Assembly (NCBI GenBank): GCA_002343505.1
Contig: DDQZ01000112.1
Span: 4,266 to 53,686 of the forward strand
Length of the DNA stretch: 49,421 nt
Source of the DNA: Verrucomicrobiaceae bacterium UBA2429
GTDB taxonomy: Bacteria; Verrucomicrobiota; Verrucomicrobiia; Verrucomicrobiales; Verrucomicrobiaceae
Direction: 5' to 3'
A program made the position numbers and the translations under genes. Within the stretch, counting starts at the first letter, position 1. Every line of letters begins with the position of its first letter. Shown here one piece after another: positions 25,211 to 33,820 of the stretch. Below the pieces are notes generated by a model, which did no database searches, had not been told where the DNA came from, and saw only the letters and a program-made list of their open reading frames with translations.

Positions 25211-28200
25211 ATGAATCCCGACACAGACACTCCCACCACCCGCATCCGGCCGCCGGTTCGTCCGGTGCCGGTGACCACGGGTGGCGAGCCGGCGCTGGGC
25301 AGCGCGAACTACCATCTCGGCCGCGAGGTCGCGCGCGGCGGCATGGGCTGCATCCTGGAGGCCGAGGATAGGAAGCTCGCCCGCACCGTCGCGGCGAAGG
25401 CGGTCATGCTCGACAGCGACATGGACGAGGCCACGAAGCAGCGCTTCATCCGCGAGGCCGAGGTGCTGGCCCAGCTCGCTCATCCCAACATCGTGCCGAT
25501 TCACGACATCGTGTGGGAAGGCGGCGTGCCCCTGTTTTACACCATGAAGCTGGTGAAGGGCCGGACGCTGCATGCGATCCTCAAGGACCTGAGGCATCAA
25601 AACTCCGGGGTGCTCCGGGAATACACGCTCGACCGCCTGCTCGCGATCTTTCGCAAAGTCTGCGACGCCATCGCCTTCGCCCACAGCAAGGGCGTGCTGC
25701 ATCGCGATCTGAAGCCGGAGAACATCATGGTGGGCGAGTTCGGCGAGGTGCTGGTGATGGACTGGGGACTCGCCAAAATGCTGAATGACGAATGTCGAAT
25801 GACGAATGCCAGAGCGCCTGAACCAGCGGCCCCCGATTCGTCATCTGGAATTCGGGATTCGTCATTCAGCGGAACGCTGTCCGGCGCACTGCTCGGCACG
25901 CCGCAATACATGTCCCCTGAGCAAGCGGCGGGTGAAACGAACCTGCTCGACGAGCGCTCGGATGTCTATTCCCTCGGTGCCATCCTATACGCGATCCTCA
26001 CGCTTCGCCCTCCCGTGGCGGGAAAGTCCGTGGAAGAGCTGCTCGAAAAAGTGAAGACCGGGAGCATCACTCCTCCCACTTCCTATGGAACAACGAAAAG
26101 TGAAGCCGTTGCACCAAAGAAGAATGGCGTGGCGGAGGCGAAAAAACTTCAGCCGCCGCCCCACCTGCCGTCCGGTCGCGTGCCGCCAGCCCTTTCGGCG
26201 GTGGCGATGAAAGCGCTCACGCTCGACAAGACGAAGCGTTATCAGGATGTGGCGGCATTGAGCGCTGAGATCGAGCGCTATCAGAGCGGTTTCGCCACCA
26301 CGGCGGAACACGCCGGCACGCTGAAGCAGCTCGGTCTCCTGATGCTGAGACACAAGGCGGTCACCGCCCTCCTGGGGGTGATGGTGCTCTTGAGCATCGG
26401 TTTCGTGGCGCGGCTCGTCGCCAGTGAGAAACGCGCCATCGCCGGAGAGCAATCGGCGGTGGCAGAGGCCGCGCGCGCCAGCCAGGCGGAAGCCGTCGCC
26501 ATTCAGGAAAAACAAGCCACGGTCAGCGCTCTCGCCCGTTCCGCGCTCTCCCTGGCCGAGGCTGCGCTGCGCGAGGGCAACGGTTCGATGATGCAGGCCG
26601 CGCTCGGCGATGTGCCCGAAGACCTGCGCGACTCCACCTGGCACTACCTTCGCGGGCAGTCGGATTCCTCCATCGCCCGGATCGACACGGGGACCGACAT
26701 CGACGACGTCGTCGCGCATCCGAAGCTGCCCAGCGTGTTCGTGGTGGTGGACCATGATGGCATCGTGACCCTGCTGAACGTGCGCACCGGGAAACGCCTG
26801 CTGGAGTTCAACACCGGAAGCGAATTTCCCGCCATTCGTTTCAAAGCCTATCGCATCGCGATCTCGCCGGACGGAGAGCGCATCGCCGTTGGGCGTTGGC
26901 AGGTCAGATCAGACCATGTGGGAATCACGATTCATGATGCCCGGAACGGGAAGCCGCTCCGCCAATGGGATGCGGCGGGCACCGTGGCCTTGGCCTTTGG
27001 TCCAGATGGCAAGAGCCTGGCGCAGGCTGCGGTGGATTCAGAAGGTGTGCGGACCATTAAGTTCTGGGATGTCGAATCGGGACGGCTTCAGTGGACATAC
27101 GCGGAATTAGTCGGCGAAGGGAGAAACCTGACAATGAACCTCGCCCCCGGTGGTCAGCAATTGTGGGTCCAGAGCCGTGGAGGGGCAGTCCTGTTGAGTT
27201 TAAACGATGGCTCGGTGGTGCGGAGTGTTCGCCTGTTGAATACTTGGGCATTGGTCCTCCGGCCTGACGGTCAGGTGCTTGTCACGGGAGACGCCCGCGG
27301 GGCAGTCAAAGGATATGATCCGACAGACCAGCACATCGTCTTTGAATTTCGCACGGACAATCGGCCCATCGAACACATCCTTTTCACCGCCAATGGCAGC
27401 CGCCTCGTCACCATAGCAAAACTGGACGACGGACGCCAGGCGCTGCGCATCTGGGATGCGACGACGGGCGCGCCCGTGCAGTCACTGCTGGGCGGAAGTG
27501 GAGATGTCACTGGCGCATGCCTGCACCCGCTCACCGGCGAACTGGTCGTCACCGGACCTGAAACCCGCGCCTGGAGCCTGGGGATGGCACGGTGGGTGTT
27601 GCGCGGCGTTCGCGAGGCCGGCGTTGCGTTTTGGGGGGAGGACGATCTGGGCTTCTTCCCCGATGGCAGAAAGGCTGCAACTCTGCAGCGCCTCGGTTCA
27701 GCAACTCCCAATTCGCTATGGAGTGCCTCTCTTGCTGACTATTTCTCCATCAGTCTCAGCGCCGACGGCCGGTTCGCCACTGTCGGGACAAAGCGCAGAA
27801 ATGACCCGCTTCTTTTGCTTCACAAAGACGGCGTGAACGTGAAAGCCAGCGAAATACCCGACGTGCCCTGGCGCGAAAGCCACCGTCTCTGTCCAACCGG
27901 AAAACGGTTGGCGATCGTGCGGCACAACTTTGAAAAAGCGGAAGTGATGGACACCACCACAGGCGTGTCCTTGCCCCGACTGAGCGGGGGAAATTTCATC
28001 CGGTTTGGCGATGTCGGCTGGCTGAATGATGAGCGATTGGCGGGCTTGGTGACCGCCCATGCTCCGCGCGGCGAGAAAGGATCCGAAGAACAAATCGTCG
28101 TCTGGGACATCACCACTGGCGAGGCTCTTTACAGGAAAACGAATCCCGGTCAGATGGACCTGCTCGCCGTGTCGCCAGATGCCCGCCGCATCGCCGAGGC

Positions 28201-28519
28201 AGGCGCGGACAAGAAGGTGCGCATCCGCGATGCCGCCACGCTGGCGGTGCTGATAGAGTTCCGCGCACATGACGGTCCCATCACCGCGCTGGCGTGGCAT
28301 CCGAAGAAACCCATCCTCGCCACCGGCTCCACCGATCTCACCATCCGACTTTGGGACTTGGACACCGTCGAGCGGATCGACGAACTGCGCGGCCCGCTCG
28401 CCGCGCCGCACACCCTCGCCTTCGCCCCCAGTGGCCAGCGTCTCGGCTGCGCCTCGCTCGATGCCACCACGCGCATCTGGGACCCGCCCTCGCTCGCTGA
28501 TACGGTGGCCGCCAAATAA
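25211..28519 (+). CDS. K2: membrane Ser/Thr protein kinase with WD40-like propeller
   Basis: 1102 aa from ATG 25211; chosen because K3 begins with the same MNPD and the same 42-nt leader spacing. Kinase domain about 34-320: glycine loop ARGGMGCIL at 41-49, Lys63 in TVAAK, HRDLKPEN with Asp156, DWGLAK with Asp174, then a long activation segment to GTPQYMSPEQ (219-228). There is no zinc ribbon. One transmembrane helix lies at about residues 383-402 (ALLGVMVLLSIGFVARLVAS). The C-terminal 650 residues carry WD40-like blades (ISPDGERIAVG, LAFGPDGKSLAQA, LAWHPKKPILATGSTDLTIRLWDLD, LAFAPSGQRLGCASLDATTRIWD). The activation loop contains residues encoded by a palindromic DNA insert. Probably co-transcribed with sigma C and K3, with an additional motif-driven start. 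Confidence 0.93.
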   Translation: MNPDTDTPTTRIRPPVRPVPVTTGGEPALGSANYHLGREVARGGMGCILEAEDRKLARTVAAKAVMLDSDMDEATKQRFIREAEVLAQLAHPNIVPIHDIVWEGGVPLFYTMKLVKGRTLHAILKDLRHQNSGVLREYTLDRLLAIFRKVCDAIAFAHSKGVLHRDLKPENIMVGEFGEVLVMDWGLAKMLNDECRMTNARAPEPAAPDSSSGIRDSSFSGTLSGALLGTPQYMSPEQAAGETNLLDERSDVYSLGAILYAILTLRPPVAGKSVEELLEKVKTGSITPPTSYGTTKSEAVAPKKNGVAEAKKLQPPPHLPSGRVPPALSAVAMKALTLDKTKRYQDVAALSAEIERYQSGFATTAEHAGTLKQLGLLMLRHKAVTALLGVMVLLSIGFVARLVASEKRAIAGEQSAVAEAARASQAEAVAIQEKQATVSALARSALSLAEAALREGNGSMMQAALGDVPEDLRDSTWHYLRGQSDSSIARIDTGTDIDDVVAHPKLPSVFVVVDHDGIVTLLNVRTGKRLLEFNTGSEFPAIRFKAYRIAISPDGERIAVGRWQVRSDHVGITIHDARNGKPLRQWDAAGTVALAFGPDGKSLAQAAVDSEGVRTIKFWDVESGRLQWTYAELVGEGRNLTMNLAPGGQQLWVQSRGGAVLLSLNDGSVVRSVRLLNTWALVLRPDGQVLVTGDARGAVKGYDPTDQHIVFEFRTDNRPIEHILFTANGSRLVTIAKLDDGRQALRIWDATTGAPVQSLLGGSGDVTGACLHPLTGELVVTGPETRAWSLGMARWVLRGVREAGVAFWGEDDLGFFPDGRKAATLQRLGSATPNSLWSASLADYFSISLSADGRFATVGTKRRNDPLLLLHKDGVNVKASEIPDVPWRESHRLCPTGKRLAIVRHNFEKAEVMDTTTGVSLPRLSGGNFIRFGDVGWLNDERLAGLVTAHAPRGEKGSEEQIVVWDITTGEALYRKTNPGQMDLLAVSPDARRIAEAGADKKVRIRDAATLAVLIEFRAHDGPITALAWHPKKPILATGSTDLTIRLWDLDTVERIDELRGPLAAPHTLAFAPSGQRLGCASLDATTRIWDPPSLADTVAAK
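25781..25869 (+). repeat. Palindromic GAATGACGAAT element inside the K2 kinase activation loop
   Basis: CTGAATGACGAAT (25781-25793) is exactly inverse-repeated as ATTCGTCATTCAG (25857-25869). An inner pair, GAATGACGAAT (25797-25807) against ATTCGTCATC (25836-25845), gives a second arm. The element is 89 bp, in frame, and encodes LNDECRMTNA through IRDSSFS between the DWG motif and the GTPQYMSPEQ segment. K3 keeps the right arm ATTCGTCATTCA (29171-29182) but its left arm has decayed. Confidence 0.8.
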
Positions 28520-28524
28520 AAGCT

Positions 28525-28553
28525 TGTTACGGCGGTGGAAAAATTTCGTCGGG
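28525..28553 (+). promoter_or_regulatory. K3 copy of the shared TGTTAC-N16-CGTCGGG motif
   Basis: TGTTAC at 28525-28530, 16 bp, CGTCGGG at 28547-28553, in the 47-bp gap between K2 and K3. TGTTAC lies 42 nt before the ATG, as at K2. The tract AAAATTTCGTCGGGAACC closely matches AGAAATTTCGTTGGGAACC at K2, so the leader was duplicated or conserved with the kinase. Confidence 0.5.
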
Positions 28554-28566
28554 AACCAGCAACACC

Positions 28567-31500
28567 ATGAATCCCGACGACGATCTTCAAACCATCCGCA
28601 CCCAGCCCCCGGCTCCTCCGGTGTCGCTGGCAACAGGCGGTGAACCGGCGCAGGGAAGTGCGAACTACCATCTCGGCCGCGAGGTCGCGCGTGGCGGCAT
28701 GGGCTGCATCCTGGAGGCCGAAGACCGCAAACTCGCCCGCACCGTCGCGGCGAAGGCCGTGCTGCTGGACAGCGACATGGATGAAGGCACCAAGCAGCGC
28801 TTCATCCGCGAGGCCGAGGTGCTGGCCCGGCTTTCGCATCCCAACATCGTTCCCATTTACGACATCGTGTGGGAGGACGGCCTGCCGCTGTTTTACACCA
28901 TGAAGCTGGTGAAGGGCCGCACGCTCCAGCACATCCTCAACGAGCTGTGCAACGAGCACCCCGAGGACCTGCGCGACTTCACGCTCGACCGTCTGCTGCT
29001 CATCTTCCGCAAGGTCTGCGACGCCGTCGCCTTCGCCCACAGCAAGGGCGTGCTGCACCGCGACTTGAAGCCGGAGAACATCATGGTCGGCGAGTTCGGC
29101 GAGGTGCTGGTGATGGACTGGGGACTTGCGAAGGTGCTGAACGACGAGGTGCGTGAGTCGGCGGCTTCCGATTCGTCATTCACCGCGCCCAGCGGTGCCT
29201 CCCCGACCGCCACTCTCCAGGGCGCGGTGATGGGCACGCCGAAATACATGAGCCCAGAGCAGGCGATGGGACAGATCGCCGAACTCGACGAACGCTCGGA
29301 CATCTTCTCCCTTGGCGGCATCCTTTACGCCATCCTCACGCTGCGGCCGCCGGTGGACGGGAAGGACCTGCATGAGATTTTGGAAAAGGTGAAGACCGGG
29401 GGCATCACGCCGCCCACAGCCTTCGGTGTCACCACCGGCGCCCATGCCAGACACGTGAAGGGCGAGGTGCTGGAGGCGAAAAAGATCAAGCCGCTGCCGC
29501 ACATCGAAAGCGGGCGCGTGCCTGCCGCACTCTCTGCGGTGGCGATGAAGGCGCTCGCGCTCGACAAGGCGAAGCGTTATCAGAACGTCGCCGCGTTCAG
29601 CGCCGACATCGAGCGCTACCAGACCGGCTTCGCCACGAGTGCGGAGAACGCAGGCTTCGCCAAGCAGGCGGCGCTGCTGATCAAGCGCAACAAGGGCATC
29701 TTCACCACCGCCTTCGCCGCGTGGCTCATCGTCACCGCGCTGGCGGTGTGGTTTGTCTTCAATCTGCGCGCGAAGGAGCAGCGCGCGACGAAGGCCGAAG
29801 CCGTCGCGGTGCAGGAAAAGGAAACGGCGCGGCAGGCGCTGGCAAAGTCGCAGCTCGACCTCGCGGAGAAGGAATTCGAACGCGGCAAATTCATCGAGGC
29901 GCAGAAGATCCTCACGGAGACGCCGGAGAGCTTTCGCGATGCGAACTGGCGCTTTCTGCAGGCTCACTCGAGCGATTTCACGGCCCGCCTTTCCCTTCCC
30001 GGAAAGGGGGCCGCGCTGCGGTTGCAGTTTCTGCCGCAGGGAGATCGTTTCGCGGCCAGGTGTTCCTCCGGTGTCATTGGCATCTTTTCCCTCACGGGCC
30101 GGCAAATCGGCGACTCGGCTCCGGTGAACGGCTCTGGTGCCTTCCGAATCGACAGCGCCGGAGGCAGGATCGCATTTGCGGCCTCGGCCAGCGAAGTCGC
30201 GGTGCAGGAAGTGGCCACCGGCAAACTCGTGCATCGCTGGACCTGTGAACTCGGCGAGAACAAGCATGTGCTGCTCAGCCCCGATGGAGCGACGGTGCTG
30301 GTCGCCGGCGGCAAGCAACTCATCGTCTATGCGGCTCAGACGGGTGCGCCGCTCTGGACACAGCCGTTCAACTACGTTGTGCCGGCCTTCAGCCCGGATG
30401 GCCGGACCGTGGCGATTGTCGCAGCCAAGACGGCTCTGGCTCTCAAGATCGAACTCCGCGACACGCTCACCGGCACCGTGCGCAGCACAATCGAAGCGAG
30501 TGCCGACAATGACGGAAAGGAAGCCCTGCAATTCAACCAGGCCGGTGACCGGCTCGCCTGTCTCGGCCGTGACGAGGTGATCCTCTGGAATCCGCAGACA
30601 GCCACAAAAATCCGCGGACTCCATTTCCCGGGCGAGACGGTGAAGCTGATCAGTCCCGGTGGGGACGCGGTCGCGACCATCAGCGGCAGCCGCATCCGCC
30701 TGTGGGACACGGCGACGGGGCGGTTGCTGCGTTCGTTCAATGGAGCGGGCACCGACGTCGTTGACCTCGCTTTCAGCCCTGACGGGAGGATGCTGCTGTC
30801 CACGCATGTGGCTGCGGAAAACGCGATCTTGCATGTCTGGCCGACCCGCCGGGGGGAGGAGGTCGCGTCGGTGCGTCAGGGCGGAATCTGCTCGCGGGTA
30901 TTGTTCGACCGTGACGGCTCGACCCTCTACACATCCGCTCAGAATGCCGTTGTCTGGAACAGCCGGAGTGGTGTCGAGCAGTGGACGTTTTCCGCGGGAT
31001 CCAAGTATCGGGCTCTCGATCTGGCTCTCCATCCGGTTGACGGGTCCGTCGTTTTGTCCGCGATTTACATCAAGGAGTTCATCCACCTGTCGTCCACTGG
31101 AAAAGCGCTGGCGCCGTTTGGCATCAACCACGGTTCGAGCGTGAAGTTCAACCGCGACGGCCGGCTCCTTCTCGAGGTGGAAGGCGCGTTTCATCAGACC
31201 TATCCCGGCCCGGCGTTCAGCGTCATGGAATACCCGTCGGGCAAGGTGCTGCGGAGGATTCCCTTCGAAAATCCCCGCCAGCCCTTCGCCGCTTTTTGCC
31301 TCGACGATGCCGCCGTGGCCACCGCCGCGCCCACCGGTAGGATCACCGTGTGGGATTGGCAGGCGGGCACACCGCTGCGCCAGATCGCCGCCACGCAGAC
31401 CGGGAGCATCTCCTGCCTCGCCTCCAGCCCCGACGGGCGGCGTCTCGCCAGCGGCGGCCCCGACCGCTGGGTTCGTGTGTGGGAGGCTGCCACGGGCAGG

Positions 31501-33045
31501 CTGGAAACGGCCTTCCGCGCGCACTGGGAGGGCGTGCGCTGCGTGAAGTTCAGCCCCGACGGGCGCGAGATCCTCAGTGGCAGCAGCCTCGGCACCGTGC
31601 GCCTCCACGACGCCGCCACCGGCGAGGAACGGCTCGCCTTCTACGGTCTCACCATGCCGGTGGTGGATGCGGACATCAGCGCCGACGGCAGGCTCATCGC
31701 CGCGATCGCCACCGACGGCGATACCAAGGTGTGGGACCGCGAGAGGTCCAGCGCCGCCGCCCTGCTGCCGAAACGACCCGCCGTGACCAAGCCGCCGGTT
31801 GCGAAGGATGCCGAAGGCTGGGAAGACCTCCTCGCCCCGCTCACCCCGGACGAGGTCGAGCAGACCGGACACGGATGGAGCCTGAAAGACGGCGAGCTTT
31901 TCAGCCCGAACGCGAAACACGCGACGCTACCGCTGCCCGGCAACGTCGCCGGGAGCAGCTACACCGTGCGGGTGAAGCTGCGGCAGCTTGCCACCAAGCA
32001 AGTTTTCCACGTCGTCCTCCCCGTCGCGGACCGGATGTGCGGATTCGAGTTGGATGGGCGTCCTCACGGCGGCATCTACACCGGCCTGATCCTGGTGAAC
32101 GGCAAGTTCGGCAAAGACCTGCCCGGAACCGTGCAGGGCCAACAGGTGAACGACTCCAAGCCGCACGACCTGGAAGTGACCGTGCGCCTCGACGGCGCGA
32201 ACGCGACCATCACTACCACTCTCGACGCCCATCCACTCTACGAATGGACCGGCCCCACCGCCGCCCTCAGCCAGCACGAGGCTTGGGCCACCACCGAGCC
32301 CGGCGCGCTCGCCCTCGGTGCCCACTTCGGCGGCTGGGCGGTGTCCGGGGTGAAGGTGAAGCGGCTGGATGGCAGCAACGCACCCGCCCCCGGCCAACCG
32401 ACGATGCCAGCACCCACAGCGCCGCCTTCAGCGGACGAAACCGCCAAAGCCCTGAGTGACGTCGTTTATTCGGCCCTCAAGGACGCATCCCTGCTTGTGT
32501 GGTTCGGGAAAGACCAGGAGCATGCCGCCGCCAGCCAGCGGATGCTGGAATCGGCGGCCAACACCGAATCATACGAAACCGCCGAACGAGTCGCCAAACT
32601 TGTCTCCCTCCGCCCCATCGAGGACGCCGCGACCCAGGAAACCGTCCTGGACCTCGCCCGGAAAGCGGTGGAACTCGGCCAGGATGCCAAGACATTCCTT
32701 CCGTGGGCGAACCTGACCCTCGGCATGGCCGAATACCGTGGCGGCCACTACCCGCAGGCCGCCATTGCGCTTGGCACCACCATCCAAACCGCAGCCGAAA
32801 CCAACTACAGCTCGAACCAGCCCCGCATCGAAGTCACCGCAAGTTTCTACCTTTCGATGTGCCTGTTCCGCCAAGGCAAACCCGGCGAGGCCCGCGCCCT
32901 CTTCACCGCCACCGAAGCGAAGATGAAACCCCTCCCCGCCGATGAGCAGAACCCATTGACTGACGGCGCCAACCACGACGACCTCATCCTCTGGCTCGCC
33001 TGCAAGGAAGCCAAAGCCCTGCTGGCCGGAGCGGAGAAGAAGTGA
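28567..33045 (+). CDS. K3: membrane Ser/Thr protein kinase with propeller, lectin-like and TPR-like C-terminal regions
   Basis: 1492 aa. The first 180 residues are nearly identical to K2 (glycine loop ARGGMGCIL, Lys63, Asp156 in HRDLKPEN, Asp174 in DWGLAK), so K2 and K3 arose by duplication. The transmembrane helix is at about 375-396 (IFTTAFAAWLIVTALAVWFVF). The propeller region (about 460-1075) has blades such as LAFSPDGRMLLSTHVA, LASSPDGRRLASGGPDRWVRVWEAA and VKFSPDGREILSGSSLGTVRL, but differs strongly from K2. Two further parts are absent from K2: a beta-sandwich at about 1090-1275 (GWSLKDGELFSPN to GGWAVSGVKVKRL, resembling DUF1080/concanavalin folds) and a helical TPR-like tail at 1290-1492 (QAAIALGTTIQTAAE, GEARALFTATEAKM). 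It may sense an extracytoplasmic glycan (inference). Confidence 0.93.
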   Translation: MNPDDDLQTIRTQPPAPPVSLATGGEPAQGSANYHLGREVARGGMGCILEAEDRKLARTVAAKAVLLDSDMDEGTKQRFIREAEVLARLSHPNIVPIYDIVWEDGLPLFYTMKLVKGRTLQHILNELCNEHPEDLRDFTLDRLLLIFRKVCDAVAFAHSKGVLHRDLKPENIMVGEFGEVLVMDWGLAKVLNDEVRESAASDSSFTAPSGASPTATLQGAVMGTPKYMSPEQAMGQIAELDERSDIFSLGGILYAILTLRPPVDGKDLHEILEKVKTGGITPPTAFGVTTGAHARHVKGEVLEAKKIKPLPHIESGRVPAALSAVAMKALALDKAKRYQNVAAFSADIERYQTGFATSAENAGFAKQAALLIKRNKGIFTTAFAAWLIVTALAVWFVFNLRAKEQRATKAEAVAVQEKETARQALAKSQLDLAEKEFERGKFIEAQKILTETPESFRDANWRFLQAHSSDFTARLSLPGKGAALRLQFLPQGDRFAARCSSGVIGIFSLTGRQIGDSAPVNGSGAFRIDSAGGRIAFAASASEVAVQEVATGKLVHRWTCELGENKHVLLSPDGATVLVAGGKQLIVYAAQTGAPLWTQPFNYVVPAFSPDGRTVAIVAAKTALALKIELRDTLTGTVRSTIEASADNDGKEALQFNQAGDRLACLGRDEVILWNPQTATKIRGLHFPGETVKLISPGGDAVATISGSRIRLWDTATGRLLRSFNGAGTDVVDLAFSPDGRMLLSTHVAAENAILHVWPTRRGEEVASVRQGGICSRVLFDRDGSTLYTSAQNAVVWNSRSGVEQWTFSAGSKYRALDLALHPVDGSVVLSAIYIKEFIHLSSTGKALAPFGINHGSSVKFNRDGRLLLEVEGAFHQTYPGPAFSVMEYPSGKVLRRIPFENPRQPFAAFCLDDAAVATAAPTGRITVWDWQAGTPLRQIAATQTGSISCLASSPDGRRLASGGPDRWVRVWEAATGRLETAFRAHWEGVRCVKFSPDGREILSGSSLGTVRLHDAATGEERLAFYGLTMPVVDADISADGRLIAAIATDGDTKVWDRERSSAAALLPKRPAVTKPPVAKDAEGWEDLLAPLTPDEVEQTGHGWSLKDGELFSPNAKHATLPLPGNVAGSSYTVRVKLRQLATKQVFHVVLPVADRMCGFELDGRPHGGIYTGLILVNGKFGKDLPGTVQGQQVNDSKPHDLEVTVRLDGANATITTTLDAHPLYEWTGPTAALSQHEAWATTEPGALALGAHFGGWAVSGVKVKRLDGSNAPAPGQPTMPAPTAPPSADETAKALSDVVYSALKDASLLVWFGKDQEHAAASQRMLESAANTESYETAERVAKLVSLRPIEDAATQETVLDLARKAVELGQDAKTFLPWANLTLGMAEYRGGHYPQAAIALGTTIQTAAETNYSSNQPRIEVTASFYLSMCLFRQGKPGEARALFTATEAKMKPLPADEQNPLTDGANHDDLILWLACKEAKALLAGAEKK

Positions 33046-33257
33046 AGCAGCTTGATGATGAAATTGACAGCAAAGCCAAACGGTTTCCGTCCTTTCGCAT
33101 GTGGCACTACGAGTGCGGATCATTCAGCGCGCGACGGGCACTTCTGCGTTGGCGAGTGTGATTCGGCGCCTGCACGCAACATGGGCCTTGCGAGCGGCAA
33201 CCTCGCGATGCTTTCCTGAGATCTCGGCAAATTCGCCGGCCCATGGTGAACTTTTTC

Positions 33258-33289
33258 TGTAACCCGTCGCCGCCGACCTTTCAGGAACC
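33258..33289 (+). promoter_or_regulatory. Degenerate copy of the kinase leader motif before truncated K4
   Basis: TGTAAC (33258-33263) and GGAACC (33284-33289) are 20 bp apart, against TGTTAC and GGAACC 21 bp apart at K2 and K3. The GTCGGG block is not kept (TTCAGGA at that place). It lies 51 bp before the K4 ATG. The rest of the 268-bp gap after K3 shows no gene. Confidence 0.3.
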
Positions 33290-33313
33290 CATGGAAACCA
33301 ATTCCATCCCACC

Positions 33314-33820
33314 ATGAACACCTCCCATTCATGTCCTCTATGCGGCGAAAAACTTCCCTCCGACGCGCCGGACGCGCTTTGCCCGGCCTGCCTGATGAGC
33401 AAGGCGCTATCGGCCAATTTTGACACCGTGAAACTCGAAGCGCCGCCGTGGTCGAAAGGATCGAGCGTGCGGTATGCGGGCGGTTATGAACTGCTCGAAG
33501 AAATCAACGAGGGCGGCATGGGCGTGGTGTGGAAGGCGCAGCAGGTGAAGCTGAGCCGCATGATGGCGGTGAAAATGATCCGCGGCGGCGTGCTGGCGGG
33601 CACGGACGAGGTGCAGCGCTTTCAAGCGGAGGCGCAGGCGGCGGCAAACTTGAAACACCCGAACATCGTGAGCATCCACGAGCTTGGCGGGCACGAGGGA
33701 CAGCACTACTACTCGATGGATTTCATCGGAGGCAAAACGCTGGCAGATGAGTGCCACGGCAAGCCGATGAACGCACGCGAGGCCGCGGAGCTGCTGCGCG
33801 TGGTGTGTGATGCGGTGGCA
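33314..33820 (+). pseudogene. K4: Ser/Thr kinase gene truncated inside the catalytic domain
   Basis: 169 codons of a kinase are intact. The N-terminal zinc ribbon is CPLCGEKL with second pair CPACLM. The glycine loop is INEGGMGVVWKA, the beta-3 lysine is in MAVKMIRGG, and LKHPNIVSIHELGG follows. The sequence stops being kinase-like after VVCDAVA at 33820, exactly where YAHxxGVLHRDLKP should follow. From 33821 the DNA is the reverse strand of an IS630-type transposase. The frame stays open to 34087, but the added 88 residues are antisense transposase. The catalytic loop, DFG segment, membrane helix and sensor are lost, so the product cannot be an active kinase. Confidence 0.88.

Noticed and set aside
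29176..31920. 914-codon open frame on the minus strand opposite K3
   Set aside because: It is an antisense shadow of K3 caused by high GC at third positions. It has no domain-like sequence, whereas K3 has complete kinase motifs.
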